From contig NZ_CANMBB010000001.1 in NCBI RefSeq assembly GCF_947495965.1, forward strand, positions 62,001 through 126,000: a DNA stretch of 64,000 bases, read 5' to 3'. The notes under the pieces were generated by a model that worked only from the letters and a program-made list of their open reading frames with translations, was not told the origin of the DNA and did no database searches. Position numbers and translations under genes: made by a program. Below, in pieces: positions 15,638-24,891 of this stretch (positions are counted from its first letter, which is position 1; every line of letters begins with the position of its first letter). This DNA comes from an uncultured Maribacter sp. Lineage in GTDB: Bacteria; Bacteroidota; Bacteroidia; Flavobacteriales; Flavobacteriaceae.

Positions 15638-17803
15638 ATGAAAAAAATATTCCTATTTATACTATTTACGGGTCTATTACAGACCGTTTCATTTGCTCAA
15701 GAAGAATTAAAGCGAGCAAACATGTATTTTGAAAGAGCTTTTTATACAGATGCTATTCCATTATATGCAGAAATTGTAAAAACAAATAAAAGTTCTAAAG
15801 TTGTAAAAAACTTAGCAGACAGTTATTACAATACTTACCAACTGCCAAGAGCAGCAAAATGGTATTCTTATTTAACTTCTGTTTATGGAGAAAATTTAGA
15901 CGAAAGTTATTTCTTTAAATACAGCCAAACCTTAAAAGCTGTTGGAGAATTTGAAGAAGCAACAGAGGTTTTAATGGACTATTATAAAAGCCAAAACAAC
16001 CTAGAAAAAGTTGCTTTACTTAAAGAAGATTTAAGGCACTTAGAAAATGTAGATGCTATTGGTGAGCGTTTTAAATTAGAAAATCTACCATTAAATACTA
16101 TAAAATCTGAATTTGGTGCAACTAGAGTAGATAGTAGTATAATATATGCTGCTTCTAAGAAAAAAGCAATCCCAGGATTAAATAAACGGTATAGATGGAA
16201 TAGTGAAAACTATTTAGACATGTACACACATCCTCTAGATAAAATTACTTTAGGAGATAGCATTAGTGTAAGCCTTTCCTCTACTATTAACACAAAAATG
16301 CATGAAGCAACTTTTGCAATAACAAAAGATAGAAAAACCATTTATTTTACGCGTAATAACTTCCTTAAAGGGAAAAAGAAAACAGATGGTAAAAAAATAT
16401 CTAGATTAAAAATTTATAAAGCAGAACTAGTAGATGGCTCATGGGGAAATATTGAAGAGTTACCATTTAATGGGGATGATTTTTCTACAGAACATCCTGC
16501 TTTAAATGCAAGTGAAACTATAATGTATTTTGCATCAGACAGGCCAGGAGGTTTTGGCTCATTAGATTTATATGCGGTTTCTTTAAATGCAAATGGAGAA
16601 TTTGGAGAACCTAAAAACTTAGGTGCTACTATAAATACAGAAAAGAAAGAACAGTTTCCGTTTATCGACAAAAAAAACAACTTATATTTCTCTTCTAACG
16701 GTCATGCTGGTTTTGGATTATTAGATGTTTTTGTGAGTAAAAAACAAGGAGACACCTTCCAGAAACCAAATAATGTAGGTAAACCTATCAATGGTGGTTA
16801 TGATGATTTTTCATTCAATATATCTTTAAATAACAACCAAGGTTTCTTTGCTTCCAATAGACCAGGAGGTGTTGGTGGTGATGATATTTATAAATTAGAA
16901 GAAACAAAACCTTTAGACATTAAAGATTGTTCCCAATTTATAGCTGGTATTGTTACAGAAGTTTCTTCACAAAAACCAATTGCTTTTGCTGTGGTAGATT
17001 TAGTTACAGAAGACGGAACATTAGTAGAGTCGCAAACTGCATCAGAAAAGGCAGAATTTAAATTTTTTGTTACTTGTATGGCACAATATACCGTAAAAGC
17101 TAGAAAAACAGGATATAAAGACAATTCTAAAATTATTATTACAGATAAAGAACGTAATAGTGTTAAAGATGGTTCTTTAGAATTACGATCTATTGCTCAA
17201 ATAGAGAAAGAAAAGAATGACAAAATCCAGAAAGCTAAAGAAGAAGAGGAAAGGCTAGAAAAACTTGCTAAAGAAGAGCGTATAAAGGAGGAAAAACGTA
17301 AAAAGGAGGAAGCTAAAAGAGCAAAAGAACAAGAAGAAAAACGCAAAGAAGAGGCAAAAATCAAAGCAGAGAAAGAACGTAAAGCACGTATTGAAAAAGC
17401 TATACAAGATGAGCCTGCCGTTGTAAGACAAGGAAAACGTATTGTTATAAAAGCAGAACCAAAAGTGCATTTTGACTATGACCTTTGGTACATACGTTTA
17501 GAGGGCAAAGATGCATTGGATAAAATTATTAGAATCTTAAAAAACAATCCTGGTATACAATTAGAAATTGGTACGCATACAGATATTAGAGGTAATGATA
17601 ATTACAACAAAATACTTTCGCAAAAACGCTCTAACTCCGTACTAGAATATTTAATAAGACAAGGCATCTCTAAAAAAAGGCTAACTGCAAAAGGGTATGG
17701 TGAAAAAATGCCTATAATTAAATGTGAAACGGAAGAATCCTGTACCGAAGAACAACATGAAATTAACCGTAGATGTGAGTTTGTTATTGTAGATTGGAAA
17801 TAA
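15638..17803 (+). CDS. OmpA family protein with TPR, PD40 repeats and peptidoglycan-binding domain
   Basis: A 721-residue periplasmic/outer-membrane protein with signal peptide (FAQ near residue 20). N-terminal TPR-like helices (about 20-130) lead to PD40/TolB-like propeller blades (about 215-420, with TIMYFASDRPGGFGSLDLY and repeated FFASNRPGG motifs). A carboxypeptidase-regulatory-like domain (about 431-510) follows, then a very Lys/Glu-rich helical stretch (about 515-590). The C-terminal OmpA domain has HFDYDLWYI, then THTDIRGNDNYNKILSQKRS and GYGEKMP, and binds peptidoglycan. Together with the two upstream genes it forms the standard type B substrate/PorP/OmpA module, and it probably links the complex to the cell wall. 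A terminator follows. Confidence 0.9.
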   Translation: MKKIFLFILFTGLLQTVSFAQEELKRANMYFERAFYTDAIPLYAEIVKTNKSSKVVKNLADSYYNTYQLPRAAKWYSYLTSVYGENLDESYFFKYSQTLKAVGEFEEATEVLMDYYKSQNNLEKVALLKEDLRHLENVDAIGERFKLENLPLNTIKSEFGATRVDSSIIYAASKKKAIPGLNKRYRWNSENYLDMYTHPLDKITLGDSISVSLSSTINTKMHEATFAITKDRKTIYFTRNNFLKGKKKTDGKKISRLKIYKAELVDGSWGNIEELPFNGDDFSTEHPALNASETIMYFASDRPGGFGSLDLYAVSLNANGEFGEPKNLGATINTEKKEQFPFIDKKNNLYFSSNGHAGFGLLDVFVSKKQGDTFQKPNNVGKPINGGYDDFSFNISLNNNQGFFASNRPGGVGGDDIYKLEETKPLDIKDCSQFIAGIVTEVSSQKPIAFAVVDLVTEDGTLVESQTASEKAEFKFFVTCMAQYTVKARKTGYKDNSKIIITDKERNSVKDGSLELRSIAQIEKEKNDKIQKAKEEEERLEKLAKEERIKEEKRKKEEAKRAKEQEEKRKEEAKIKAEKERKARIEKAIQDEPAVVRQGKRIVIKAEPKVHFDYDLWYIRLEGKDALDKIIRILKNNPGIQLEIGTHTDIRGNDNYNKILSQKRSNSVLEYLIRQGISKKRLTAKGYGEKMPIIKCETEESCTEEQHEINRRCEFVIVDWK

Positions 17804-17828
17804 CATAATACTAACTTTATAAATTAAG

Positions 17829-17867
17829 CTCCCATAACAACTTGCTGTTGTTATGGGAGTTTTTTTT
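17829..17867 (+). terminator. Rho-independent terminator of the T9SS module
   Basis: CTCCCATAACAAC (17829-17841) pairs with GTTGTTATGGGAG (17847-17859) around a 5-nt loop and is followed by eight T. It lies 26 bases after the OmpA gene. Confidence 0.95.
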
Positions 17868-17998
17868 ATTATAACCAGGTTAGAATTTGGTTTCTAATGT
17901 ACTAAATGTTGCGTTCCCTAACTCAAAAAGCTACTAGACTCATTTAATCTTGCTAAGATTATTACTAAGGTTCATATTTGTTACGTAAATTTATATAG

Positions 17999-20900
17999 AT
18001 GAAAAATACCATAACAATACTTACTATAATTTTCTTTGCACAAATGATGCAATCTCAAAAAAACAATAGCTCTTTTGATGTTTTATGGCAAAAAGTAGAG
18101 CAATTAGAGAGTGAGTCACTGACAAAATCGGCTTTAGAGGTAGTAAAAACTATTTCTAAGAAGGCGAATAAAGAAAATAACACTTCGCAAAAAATTAAAG
18201 CGCTTTTATATTCTTCTAAATATGCAATGACTTTAGAGGAAGATGCACAACTAAAAATTATAGCCAACTTTAATACGCAGATTAAAGAAGCATCTTTCCC
18301 TACTAAAAACATTTTAGAAAGCTATTTAGCTAATCTTTATTGGCAATATTTTCAACAAAACAGGTACCAATTTTATAATAGAACAAATACAGAAAGTAAA
18401 GTAAATAGTAAGGATTTTAGAACTTGGGATTTAACTACTTTATTTCATGAAATAAACCTTCATTTTTCTAATTCCCTATCTAATACTAAAAAATTACAAG
18501 AATCCCCAATTTCAGAGTATTCTGCCATCTTAAATAAACAAAAAAAATCTGATTTATTTAGACCTACTTTGTTTGACGTTTTAGCACATACTGCATTAGA
18601 TTTTTATAAGTCTAATGAAACTAGTATCACAAGACCTGCAGATAAATTTGAAATTAACAAGGATAATTATTTATGTGATGCATCAATATTTATCCATGAA
18701 AAAATAGATACCAAAGACAAAACCTCTTTAGAGTATAGAGCACTCGAAATATACCAAGAACTACTAAGCTTCCATGCAAAAGATAAAACTCTAGATGCTT
18801 TTGTTCCTGTAGATATAGACCGATTAAAGTTTGTACACAACAATGCTGTAGTGCAAGATAAAGATTTAAAATACCTACACACTCTTCAAAACAGTGCAGA
18901 AAGTTATAAAAAAGATAAAGTTTCTGCGCTTTATAATTATGAAATAGCAAGCCTGTATCAACAATTAGGAGCTTTATATTCCCCAACTGGAGAAACTAAA
19001 AATCAATGGAAATTAAAAGAGGCTTTAGAATTATGCGAGCAAACCATTTCTAGCTTTCCTAAAAGTTACGGAGCAGATAAATGTCGTGCCTTAAAATCCA
19101 CAATTTTAGGTAAAAGCATGCAAATAACAACCGAGAATTATTTACCCATAAATACGGCTTCTAAATTGTTGGTTTCTTATAAAAATTATGAAAATTTAGC
19201 GCTTTCCGCTATTAAAATAAATACTTCTCAGTTACAAAAACTTAACAAAATATATCCTGAAAAAAAACAGCTAGATTTTATTAAGACTTTAAAAACATAT
19301 AAACAATGGGATGCAAAACTTACAGATAAAGAGGATTACCAAACACATACTACAGAAATTTTACTACCAGAATTAGAAAAAGGGTTTTATTTACTTTTAG
19401 CAGAATCTAAAGATGATAAGGTTTCTTTTGCTTATAGCCCTGTACAAATTACCAATTTAGCACTTGTAGAAACTAAAACTCCAACGGAATACAAATACCA
19501 AATTATTAATAGAGTAAATGGGAAACCACAAGCAAATACTAGTGTAAAGTTTACCTATAACTTAAATTATCGTGATGCAATTAAGACCAAAAACGTACTA
19601 ACTAACTCGCAAGGTTTTGCTACTATTCCTCTTGGCAAAGAAACATGGACGAATGTTAGTATCGAAGCCAAAAACTCCAGTGACAAAGCTTTTTTTGGAG
19701 AATTTTATATAAATCAAAAATATGATGAACACACTCCTAAAACCACAAACTCTTGTTTTCTTTTTACAGACCGTAGTATATACAGACCTGGGCAACCTTT
19801 GTATTTTAAATGTATTGCCGTACAAAAAGAAGGAAAACAATCTAGGTTACTTACAAATACTAAAATAAGCGTTACACTCAGAGACGCTAATTACCAAGAG
19901 GTTAAAAAAATAGATTATGTAACCAATGAGTATGGCTCTTTTTCTGGAGAATTTATACTCCCAAGTAACGGGCTTACAGGTAATTTTTCTATGTATGTAA
20001 CTTCTTCTAATATCGCTATAAATGGTACTACAAATTTCTCTGTAGAAGAATATAAAAGGCCAAAATTTGAAACATCCTTTAATCCCATTAAAGAAACTTA
20101 CAAGGTTAATGATAGTATTAAAGTAACAGGAAAAGCTGTTGCTTTTGCAGGTAGTACTATTACCAATGCAAAAGTTAGTTACAGGGTAAAAAGAGTTGTT
20201 TATTTTCCTAGATGGTATTACTGGAGTTATAGACCTTATAGAAATATAGAACCTCAAGAAATTGCTCATGGAGAAGTAACTACAAATGATAGTGGTTTGT
20301 ATGATATTACCTTTAAAGCCATTCCAGACAACACATTAAACAAAAAAGACTTACCTACATTTAGCTATGAAATTACCGCCGATGTTACTGATGTTAATGG
20401 TGAAACCCACAGCACTTCTACAATAGTACAAGTAGGTTACCATAGTATAACAGCTACCATTAACATTCCAAATGTTTTAGATAAAGAAAAGAAGGACAAT
20501 ACACTACAAGTTTACATTCAAAATCTTAATGGTTCTGCAGTTCCTGCAAAAGGGTCTGTTAAAATATATAAGCTAAACGCTCCAAAATTTGTTCTTAGGC
20601 AAAGACCATGGAATGCTCCAGATTACAAAGCATGGAGTAAAGAGGAATTTAAAAAACTTTTCCCTAATGAAAGTTATGCAAACGAACATGACCCACAAAC
20701 TTGGGAAAAAGGAAAAATGGTTTGGCAAAGTAATTTTAACACCAAAGAAACTAGTGAATTAACTCTGGGAAAAATTAAGGATTGGGAATCTGGAAAATAC
20801 CGTATAGAGCTAGAAACTAAGGACAAATTTGGCAATCTTGTAAAAGATATTTCGCAAACTACACTAGTTAGTGAAAATGACAAAACTTTAGCCGATAATC

Positions 20901-23900
20901 AACTTTTTCATATTAAAACAGATAAATCTTCTTATAAAGTTGGTGATAAAGTAAAACTAAGCTTATTCTCTAATGTTAAAGATTTAGAAGTAACATTATT
21001 CATTGAAAAAGATAGAAAAATTGTTGACACTCAAATTCTACATATAAGTGGCACTAGTAAAACTATTAGTATTCCGGTTAATAAAAAAGACTTAGGAGGT
21101 TTCTCTATTGGATATAGCTTTGCTGCATATAACTCTTTTATAAGTAGCAGTATAGCTATTGCAATTCCATATCCTAAAAAAGATTTAGAAATAGAAACTT
21201 TAACCTTTAGAGATAAATTACAACCAGGTGCAGAAGAAACATGGGCATTTAAAATTAAAGGAGCTAAAGGAGAAAAAGTATCGGCAGAATTACTTGCGAG
21301 TATGTATGATGCTTCTTTAAATACTTTTAGAGGACACAATTGGTACTTTAGCCCTAATGCACAACCTTACTACTATTCGCAATGTTCTACAAACGGGTAT
21401 ACCAGTTTTAGACAACACTATTTTACAGCCTATAACTTATATAATAATGAATATAATTATACAAACCAATATTACGATACTTTTCAATGGTTTGGATTAC
21501 AATTTGGATATGCATATTATGGCAGAAGTAGAAGGATGATGAAAAGTAGTGCTCCTATGGCTTCTATGGATATGATGGAAGATTCTGAAGAAGTTGCCGA
21601 AATTGCTATGGAAGATTCTGAAGCTAAATTGGAAGAAAGAGTTGTAGTTGGTTATAGCTCTCAAAAAAAGAAAGAGGTAACAAAAGACAAAAAACCATTA
21701 GAAGATAAATCTAAAGAAAAAACGCCTGTAAAAATCCGTACTAATTTACAGGAAACTGCCTTTTTCTTTCCGCATTTAAAAACTGATAAAGAAGGGAACG
21801 TTACTTTTAGTTTTACTACACCAGAAGCATTAACAAAATGGAAACTTCAATTATTAGCGCATACAAAAAATGCAGAGAGCACTACTACAAGTATGCAAAC
21901 CGTTACCCAAAAAGAACTTATGGTAGTACCTAATGCACCACGCTTTTTAAGAGAAGGAGATGCAATAGTTATTAGTAGTAAAATTGCAAACCTAACAAAT
22001 AAAAAACTGTCTGGAATGGCAGAATTAAAACTTATAGATGTTATTACAGGAAAACCTATTTCTGATAAATTAATAGCAACAAAAACAGAACTTCCTTTTA
22101 CGGTAGACTCTGTAAATAACACCCAAGTTTCTTGGAAATTACTTATTCCAGAAGGTATACAAGGGGTACAATATACGGTAATCGCAAAAGCTGCTAATTT
22201 TAGTGATGGAGAGCAAAATGTACTTCCTGTTTTAAGCAATAGAATGTTGGTTACAGAAACTCTACCTATGTGGGTTCGTAGTAACCAAAGCAAAACATTT
22301 ACTTTAGAAAAACTTAAAGACAACACTTCAACCTCTTTAACGCATCATAAACTTAGTTTAGAAATTACAAGCAACCCTGCTTGGTATGCAGTACAGGCAC
22401 TTCCCTATTTAATGGAATATCCTTATGAATGTAACGAACAGACTTTCTCTAGATATTACGCAAATACATTAGCAAGCCATATTGCAAATAATAACCCAAG
22501 AATTCAAGAAGTATTTAAACAGTGGACTAATTCTGATGCTTTGGTTAGTAATTTAGAGAAGAACCAAGAATTAAAATCGCTTTTAATACAAGAAACCCCT
22601 TGGCTAAGAGATGCACAGTCCGAAACAGAACAGAAAAAAAGAATTGCATTATTGTTTAATCTAAACAAAATGCAAAATGAACAAGCTTCTGCCCTATTAA
22701 AACTACAAAAAAACCAAATGTCTTCTGGTGCATGGTCTTGGTTTAAAGGTGGTAGAGAAAATCGTTTTATTACGCAACATATTATTTCTGGCTTAGGTCA
22801 TTTAAAACAATTAAATGTTACCAATAACAAGAAAGAAATAAATACTATACTAAAAAAAGCAATAGCCTATTTAGACAAACAGTTTGTGAAAGAGTATGAG
22901 TACATGAAAAAACATACTTCTAACATAAATGACAACCACTTAACCAGTACGCAAATTCATTACTTGTATATGCGAAGCTTTTTCATGGAGTATAAAACAT
23001 CAAAAAAAGTAACCGAAATAACCAATTACTATCTTGGGCAAACTAAGAAATATTGGAAAGCGAATAGTTTGTATAGAAAAGGAATGTTAGCATTAATTAG
23101 TCACAGAGCTAAAGATGCTACTACAGCTTCTAAAATTCTAAGGTCGTTAAAAGAGAATAGTATTACTTCGGAGGAACTAGGAATGTATTGGAAAGAGAAC
23201 ACCAATTCTTGGTATTGGTACCAAGCTCCTATTGAAACGCAAGCATTACTTATAGAAGCTTTTTCTGAGATAGAGAATGATATAACTACTGTTGATAATC
23301 TTAAAATTTGGTTACTTAAAAACAAACAAACCAACCAATGGAAAACCACTAAGGCAACTACAGAAGCGGTATATGCATTAGTATTACAAGGAAGTGATTG
23401 GCTTTCTGTTTCTGAAACCGTAGATGTTTTAATTGGAGGAAATAAAATAGCTCCAGAAAAGCTAAAAAATGTAAAAACTGAAGCGGGAACTGGCTATTAC
23501 AAAACCACATGGAATGCTAACGAAATAGACACAAGTTTAGGGGAAGTTAATATTTCTAAAAAAGGAAATGGTATTGCTTGGGGAGCCTTATACTGGCAAT
23601 ATTTTGAAGACTTGGATAAAATTACCTCCGCAGAAACGCCATTACAATTAAAGAAAAAATTATTTCTAAAAAAGAATACAGATACAGGAGAACAACTTTC
23701 TGAAATTAATTCTAAATCTACTGTAAAAGTAGGCGACTTAGTTCGAATTCGTATAGAATTAAAAGTAGACAGAACCATGCAATATATTCATATGAAAGAT
23801 ATGCGTGCCGCAGGTTTTGAACCCATAAATGTATTCTCGCAATATAAATGGCAAGATGGTTTAGGGTATTATGAAGCTACTAAAGATGCAAGCACTAATT

Positions 23901-24058
23901 TCTTTTTTGATTATTTACCTAAAGGAGTTTATGTTTTTGAGTATGATGTACGTGTAAATAATGCTGGAGATTTTAGCAATGGTATAACTACCATACAAAG
24001 TATGTATGCTCCAGAATTTAGTAGTCATAGCGAAGGAGTAAGAGTTAGTGTAAAATAG
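17999..24058 (+). CDS. Bacterial alpha-2-macroglobulin family protein with intact thioester motif
   Basis: A 2019-residue exported protein (signal peptide to QSQ near residue 20). The N-terminal ~450 residues are helical. MG-type domains follow, including the MG2 signature DRSIYRPGQPLYFKC near 590. The A2M signature TAFFFPHLKTDKEGNVTF lies near 1250. The thioester motif is C1478-N-E-Q1481 within YPYECNEQTFSRYY, then an alpha-toroid thioester domain (about 1470-1800) and a C-terminal receptor-like domain. Such proteins trap proteases that cut their bait region, as part of periplasmic defence. The likely bait region (about 1120-1245) is Tyr/Met/acid-rich and contains a SusC-plug-like motif (see findings). 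E. coli YfhM is paired with PBP1c; here the neighbours are a CarboxypepD_reg protein and a transglutaminase. Confidence 0.9.
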   Translation: MKNTITILTIIFFAQMMQSQKNNSSFDVLWQKVEQLESESLTKSALEVVKTISKKANKENNTSQKIKALLYSSKYAMTLEEDAQLKIIANFNTQIKEASFPTKNILESYLANLYWQYFQQNRYQFYNRTNTESKVNSKDFRTWDLTTLFHEINLHFSNSLSNTKKLQESPISEYSAILNKQKKSDLFRPTLFDVLAHTALDFYKSNETSITRPADKFEINKDNYLCDASIFIHEKIDTKDKTSLEYRALEIYQELLSFHAKDKTLDAFVPVDIDRLKFVHNNAVVQDKDLKYLHTLQNSAESYKKDKVSALYNYEIASLYQQLGALYSPTGETKNQWKLKEALELCEQTISSFPKSYGADKCRALKSTILGKSMQITTENYLPINTASKLLVSYKNYENLALSAIKINTSQLQKLNKIYPEKKQLDFIKTLKTYKQWDAKLTDKEDYQTHTTEILLPELEKGFYLLLAESKDDKVSFAYSPVQITNLALVETKTPTEYKYQIINRVNGKPQANTSVKFTYNLNYRDAIKTKNVLTNSQGFATIPLGKETWTNVSIEAKNSSDKAFFGEFYINQKYDEHTPKTTNSCFLFTDRSIYRPGQPLYFKCIAVQKEGKQSRLLTNTKISVTLRDANYQEVKKIDYVTNEYGSFSGEFILPSNGLTGNFSMYVTSSNIAINGTTNFSVEEYKRPKFETSFNPIKETYKVNDSIKVTGKAVAFAGSTITNAKVSYRVKRVVYFPRWYYWSYRPYRNIEPQEIAHGEVTTNDSGLYDITFKAIPDNTLNKKDLPTFSYEITADVTDVNGETHSTSTIVQVGYHSITATINIPNVLDKEKKDNTLQVYIQNLNGSAVPAKGSVKIYKLNAPKFVLRQRPWNAPDYKAWSKEEFKKLFPNESYANEHDPQTWEKGKMVWQSNFNTKETSELTLGKIKDWESGKYRIELETKDKFGNLVKDISQTTLVSENDKTLADNQLFHIKTDKSSYKVGDKVKLSLFSNVKDLEVTLFIEKDRKIVDTQILHISGTSKTISIPVNKKDLGGFSIGYSFAAYNSFISSSIAIAIPYPKKDLEIETLTFRDKLQPGAEETWAFKIKGAKGEKVSAELLASMYDASLNTFRGHNWYFSPNAQPYYYSQCSTNGYTSFRQHYFTAYNLYNNEYNYTNQYYDTFQWFGLQFGYAYYGRSRRMMKSSAPMASMDMMEDSEEVAEIAMEDSEAKLEERVVVGYSSQKKKEVTKDKKPLEDKSKEKTPVKIRTNLQETAFFFPHLKTDKEGNVTFSFTTPEALTKWKLQLLAHTKNAESTTTSMQTVTQKELMVVPNAPRFLREGDAIVISSKIANLTNKKLSGMAELKLIDVITGKPISDKLIATKTELPFTVDSVNNTQVSWKLLIPEGIQGVQYTVIAKAANFSDGEQNVLPVLSNRMLVTETLPMWVRSNQSKTFTLEKLKDNTSTSLTHHKLSLEITSNPAWYAVQALPYLMEYPYECNEQTFSRYYANTLASHIANNNPRIQEVFKQWTNSDALVSNLEKNQELKSLLIQETPWLRDAQSETEQKKRIALLFNLNKMQNEQASALLKLQKNQMSSGAWSWFKGGRENRFITQHIISGLGHLKQLNVTNNKKEINTILKKAIAYLDKQFVKEYEYMKKHTSNINDNHLTSTQIHYLYMRSFFMEYKTSKKVTEITNYYLGQTKKYWKANSLYRKGMLALISHRAKDATTASKILRSLKENSITSEELGMYWKENTNSWYWYQAPIETQALLIEAFSEIENDITTVDNLKIWLLKNKQTNQWKTTKATTEAVYALVLQGSDWLSVSETVDVLIGGNKIAPEKLKNVKTEAGTGYYKTTWNANEIDTSLGEVNISKKGNGIAWGALYWQYFEDLDKITSAETPLQLKKKLFLKKNTDTGEQLSEINSKSTVKVGDLVRIRIELKVDRTMQYIHMKDMRAAGFEPINVFSQYKWQDGLGYYEATKDASTNFFFDYLPKGVYVFEYDVRVNNAGDFSNGITTIQSMYAPEFSSHSEGVRVSVK

Positions 24059-24138
24059 ATAACTAACTGAAATGATGCTTTTACGTATAAATTATAGTCA
24101 TACACTAAATGCTAGTTTTTAAAGTACTTTTTGGGGTA

Positions 24139-24158
24139 TAGATTAGAGGTATAATCTA
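24139..24158. promoter_or_regulatory. Short inverted repeat before the CarboxypepD_reg gene
   Basis: TAGATTA (24139-24145) and TAATCTA (24152-24158) are perfect 7-bp arms around a 6-base centre, 13 bases before the ATG. It could be an operator or a small leader hairpin; there is no T-tract for termination. Confidence 0.25.
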
Positions 24159-24171
24159 AAACCAAAGTAAT

Positions 24172-24891
24172 ATGAAAAATGATAGTAACATTACCATTAA
24201 AAAAGCATGTAAAGAAAATTTTAATACCTTTAATAAAACAGAACTTGGTGGTTATTGTAACTCCTGTGAAAAAGAAGTAATAAATTTTACAACGATGACA
24301 CAGGAAGAAATAAACAATTATTTTTTAGTACCAAAGCCAAATACTTGTGGGCGTTTTAAATCGTCTCAATTACAAACTAAAAACTATAATACAATGCGTA
24401 CATCTTTCTCCAAAGGAATTGCAACCACGGGTTTTTCTTTACTTGCATTATGTGCTATTTCTAACGTAAATGCTCAAGAAATAGCAAGTTTAGAACCTAT
24501 ATTTAAAACAGAAATATCTAACACTAAACAAAGTAATGTTTCTATAAATACAGTTTCTCAATATACAGTAAAAGGTACTGTACTCGATGAAGAGAACATT
24601 CCGCTACCTGGTGTTAATGTGGTTTTAAAAGGCACAAAACAAGGAACGGTAACAGATTTAGACGGTAATTTTGAATTCCCGAATAAACTTGACATTAATG
24701 ATGTTTTAGTTTTTAGTTATATAGGGTACGATACTAAAGAATATAAAATACAAGAAAGCACTTCTGACACTATAAATATTACCATAAACTTTACAAATAC
24801 AGATGTTGAGCTTATGGGAGAAATACAAGTAGGTGGTGTGTATAAATCCAAGAAAAATATCTTTCAAAAATTTGTTGGTCTATTTAAATAA
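24172..24891 (+). CDS. Cys-rich N-domain/CarboxypepD_reg-like membrane protein
   Basis: A 239-residue protein with three parts. Residues 1-65 form a cytoplasmic-looking module with four Cys (about 13, 29, 32, 57) in a pattern ending NTCGRF, containing CNSCEKEVINFTTMT; the CxxC suggests metal or redox function. One hydrophobic segment (GIATTGFSLLALCAI, about 83-97) follows. Then comes a CarboxypepD_reg-like domain (about 125-205: KGTVLDEENIPLPGVNVVLKG, with GTVTDLDGNFEFP and FSYIGYDTKEY), the same beta-sandwich found at the N-terminus of SusC receptors. A basic tail ends SKKNIFQKFVGLFK. It lies 113 bases after the alpha-2-macroglobulin gene, and its TAA shares an A with the ATG of the transglutaminase gene. 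Function unknown. Confidence 0.75.
   Translation: MKNDSNITIKKACKENFNTFNKTELGGYCNSCEKEVINFTTMTQEEINNYFLVPKPNTCGRFKSSQLQTKNYNTMRTSFSKGIATTGFSLLALCAISNVNAQEIASLEPIFKTEISNTKQSNVSINTVSQYTVKGTVLDEENIPLPGVNVVLKGTKQGTVTDLDGNFEFPNKLDINDVLVFSYIGYDTKEYKIQESTSDTINITINFTNTDVELMGEIQVGGVYKSKKNIFQKFVGLFK

Noticed and set aside
17255-17470. Minus-strand open frame very rich in Phe and Leu
   Set aside because: Antisense of the Lys/Glu-rich helix of the OmpA-family gene. It is not a membrane protein gene.
19598-20269. Antisense open frames within the alpha-2-macroglobulin gene
   Set aside because: Compositionally atypical shadows of a gene with strong family motifs in the sense frame.
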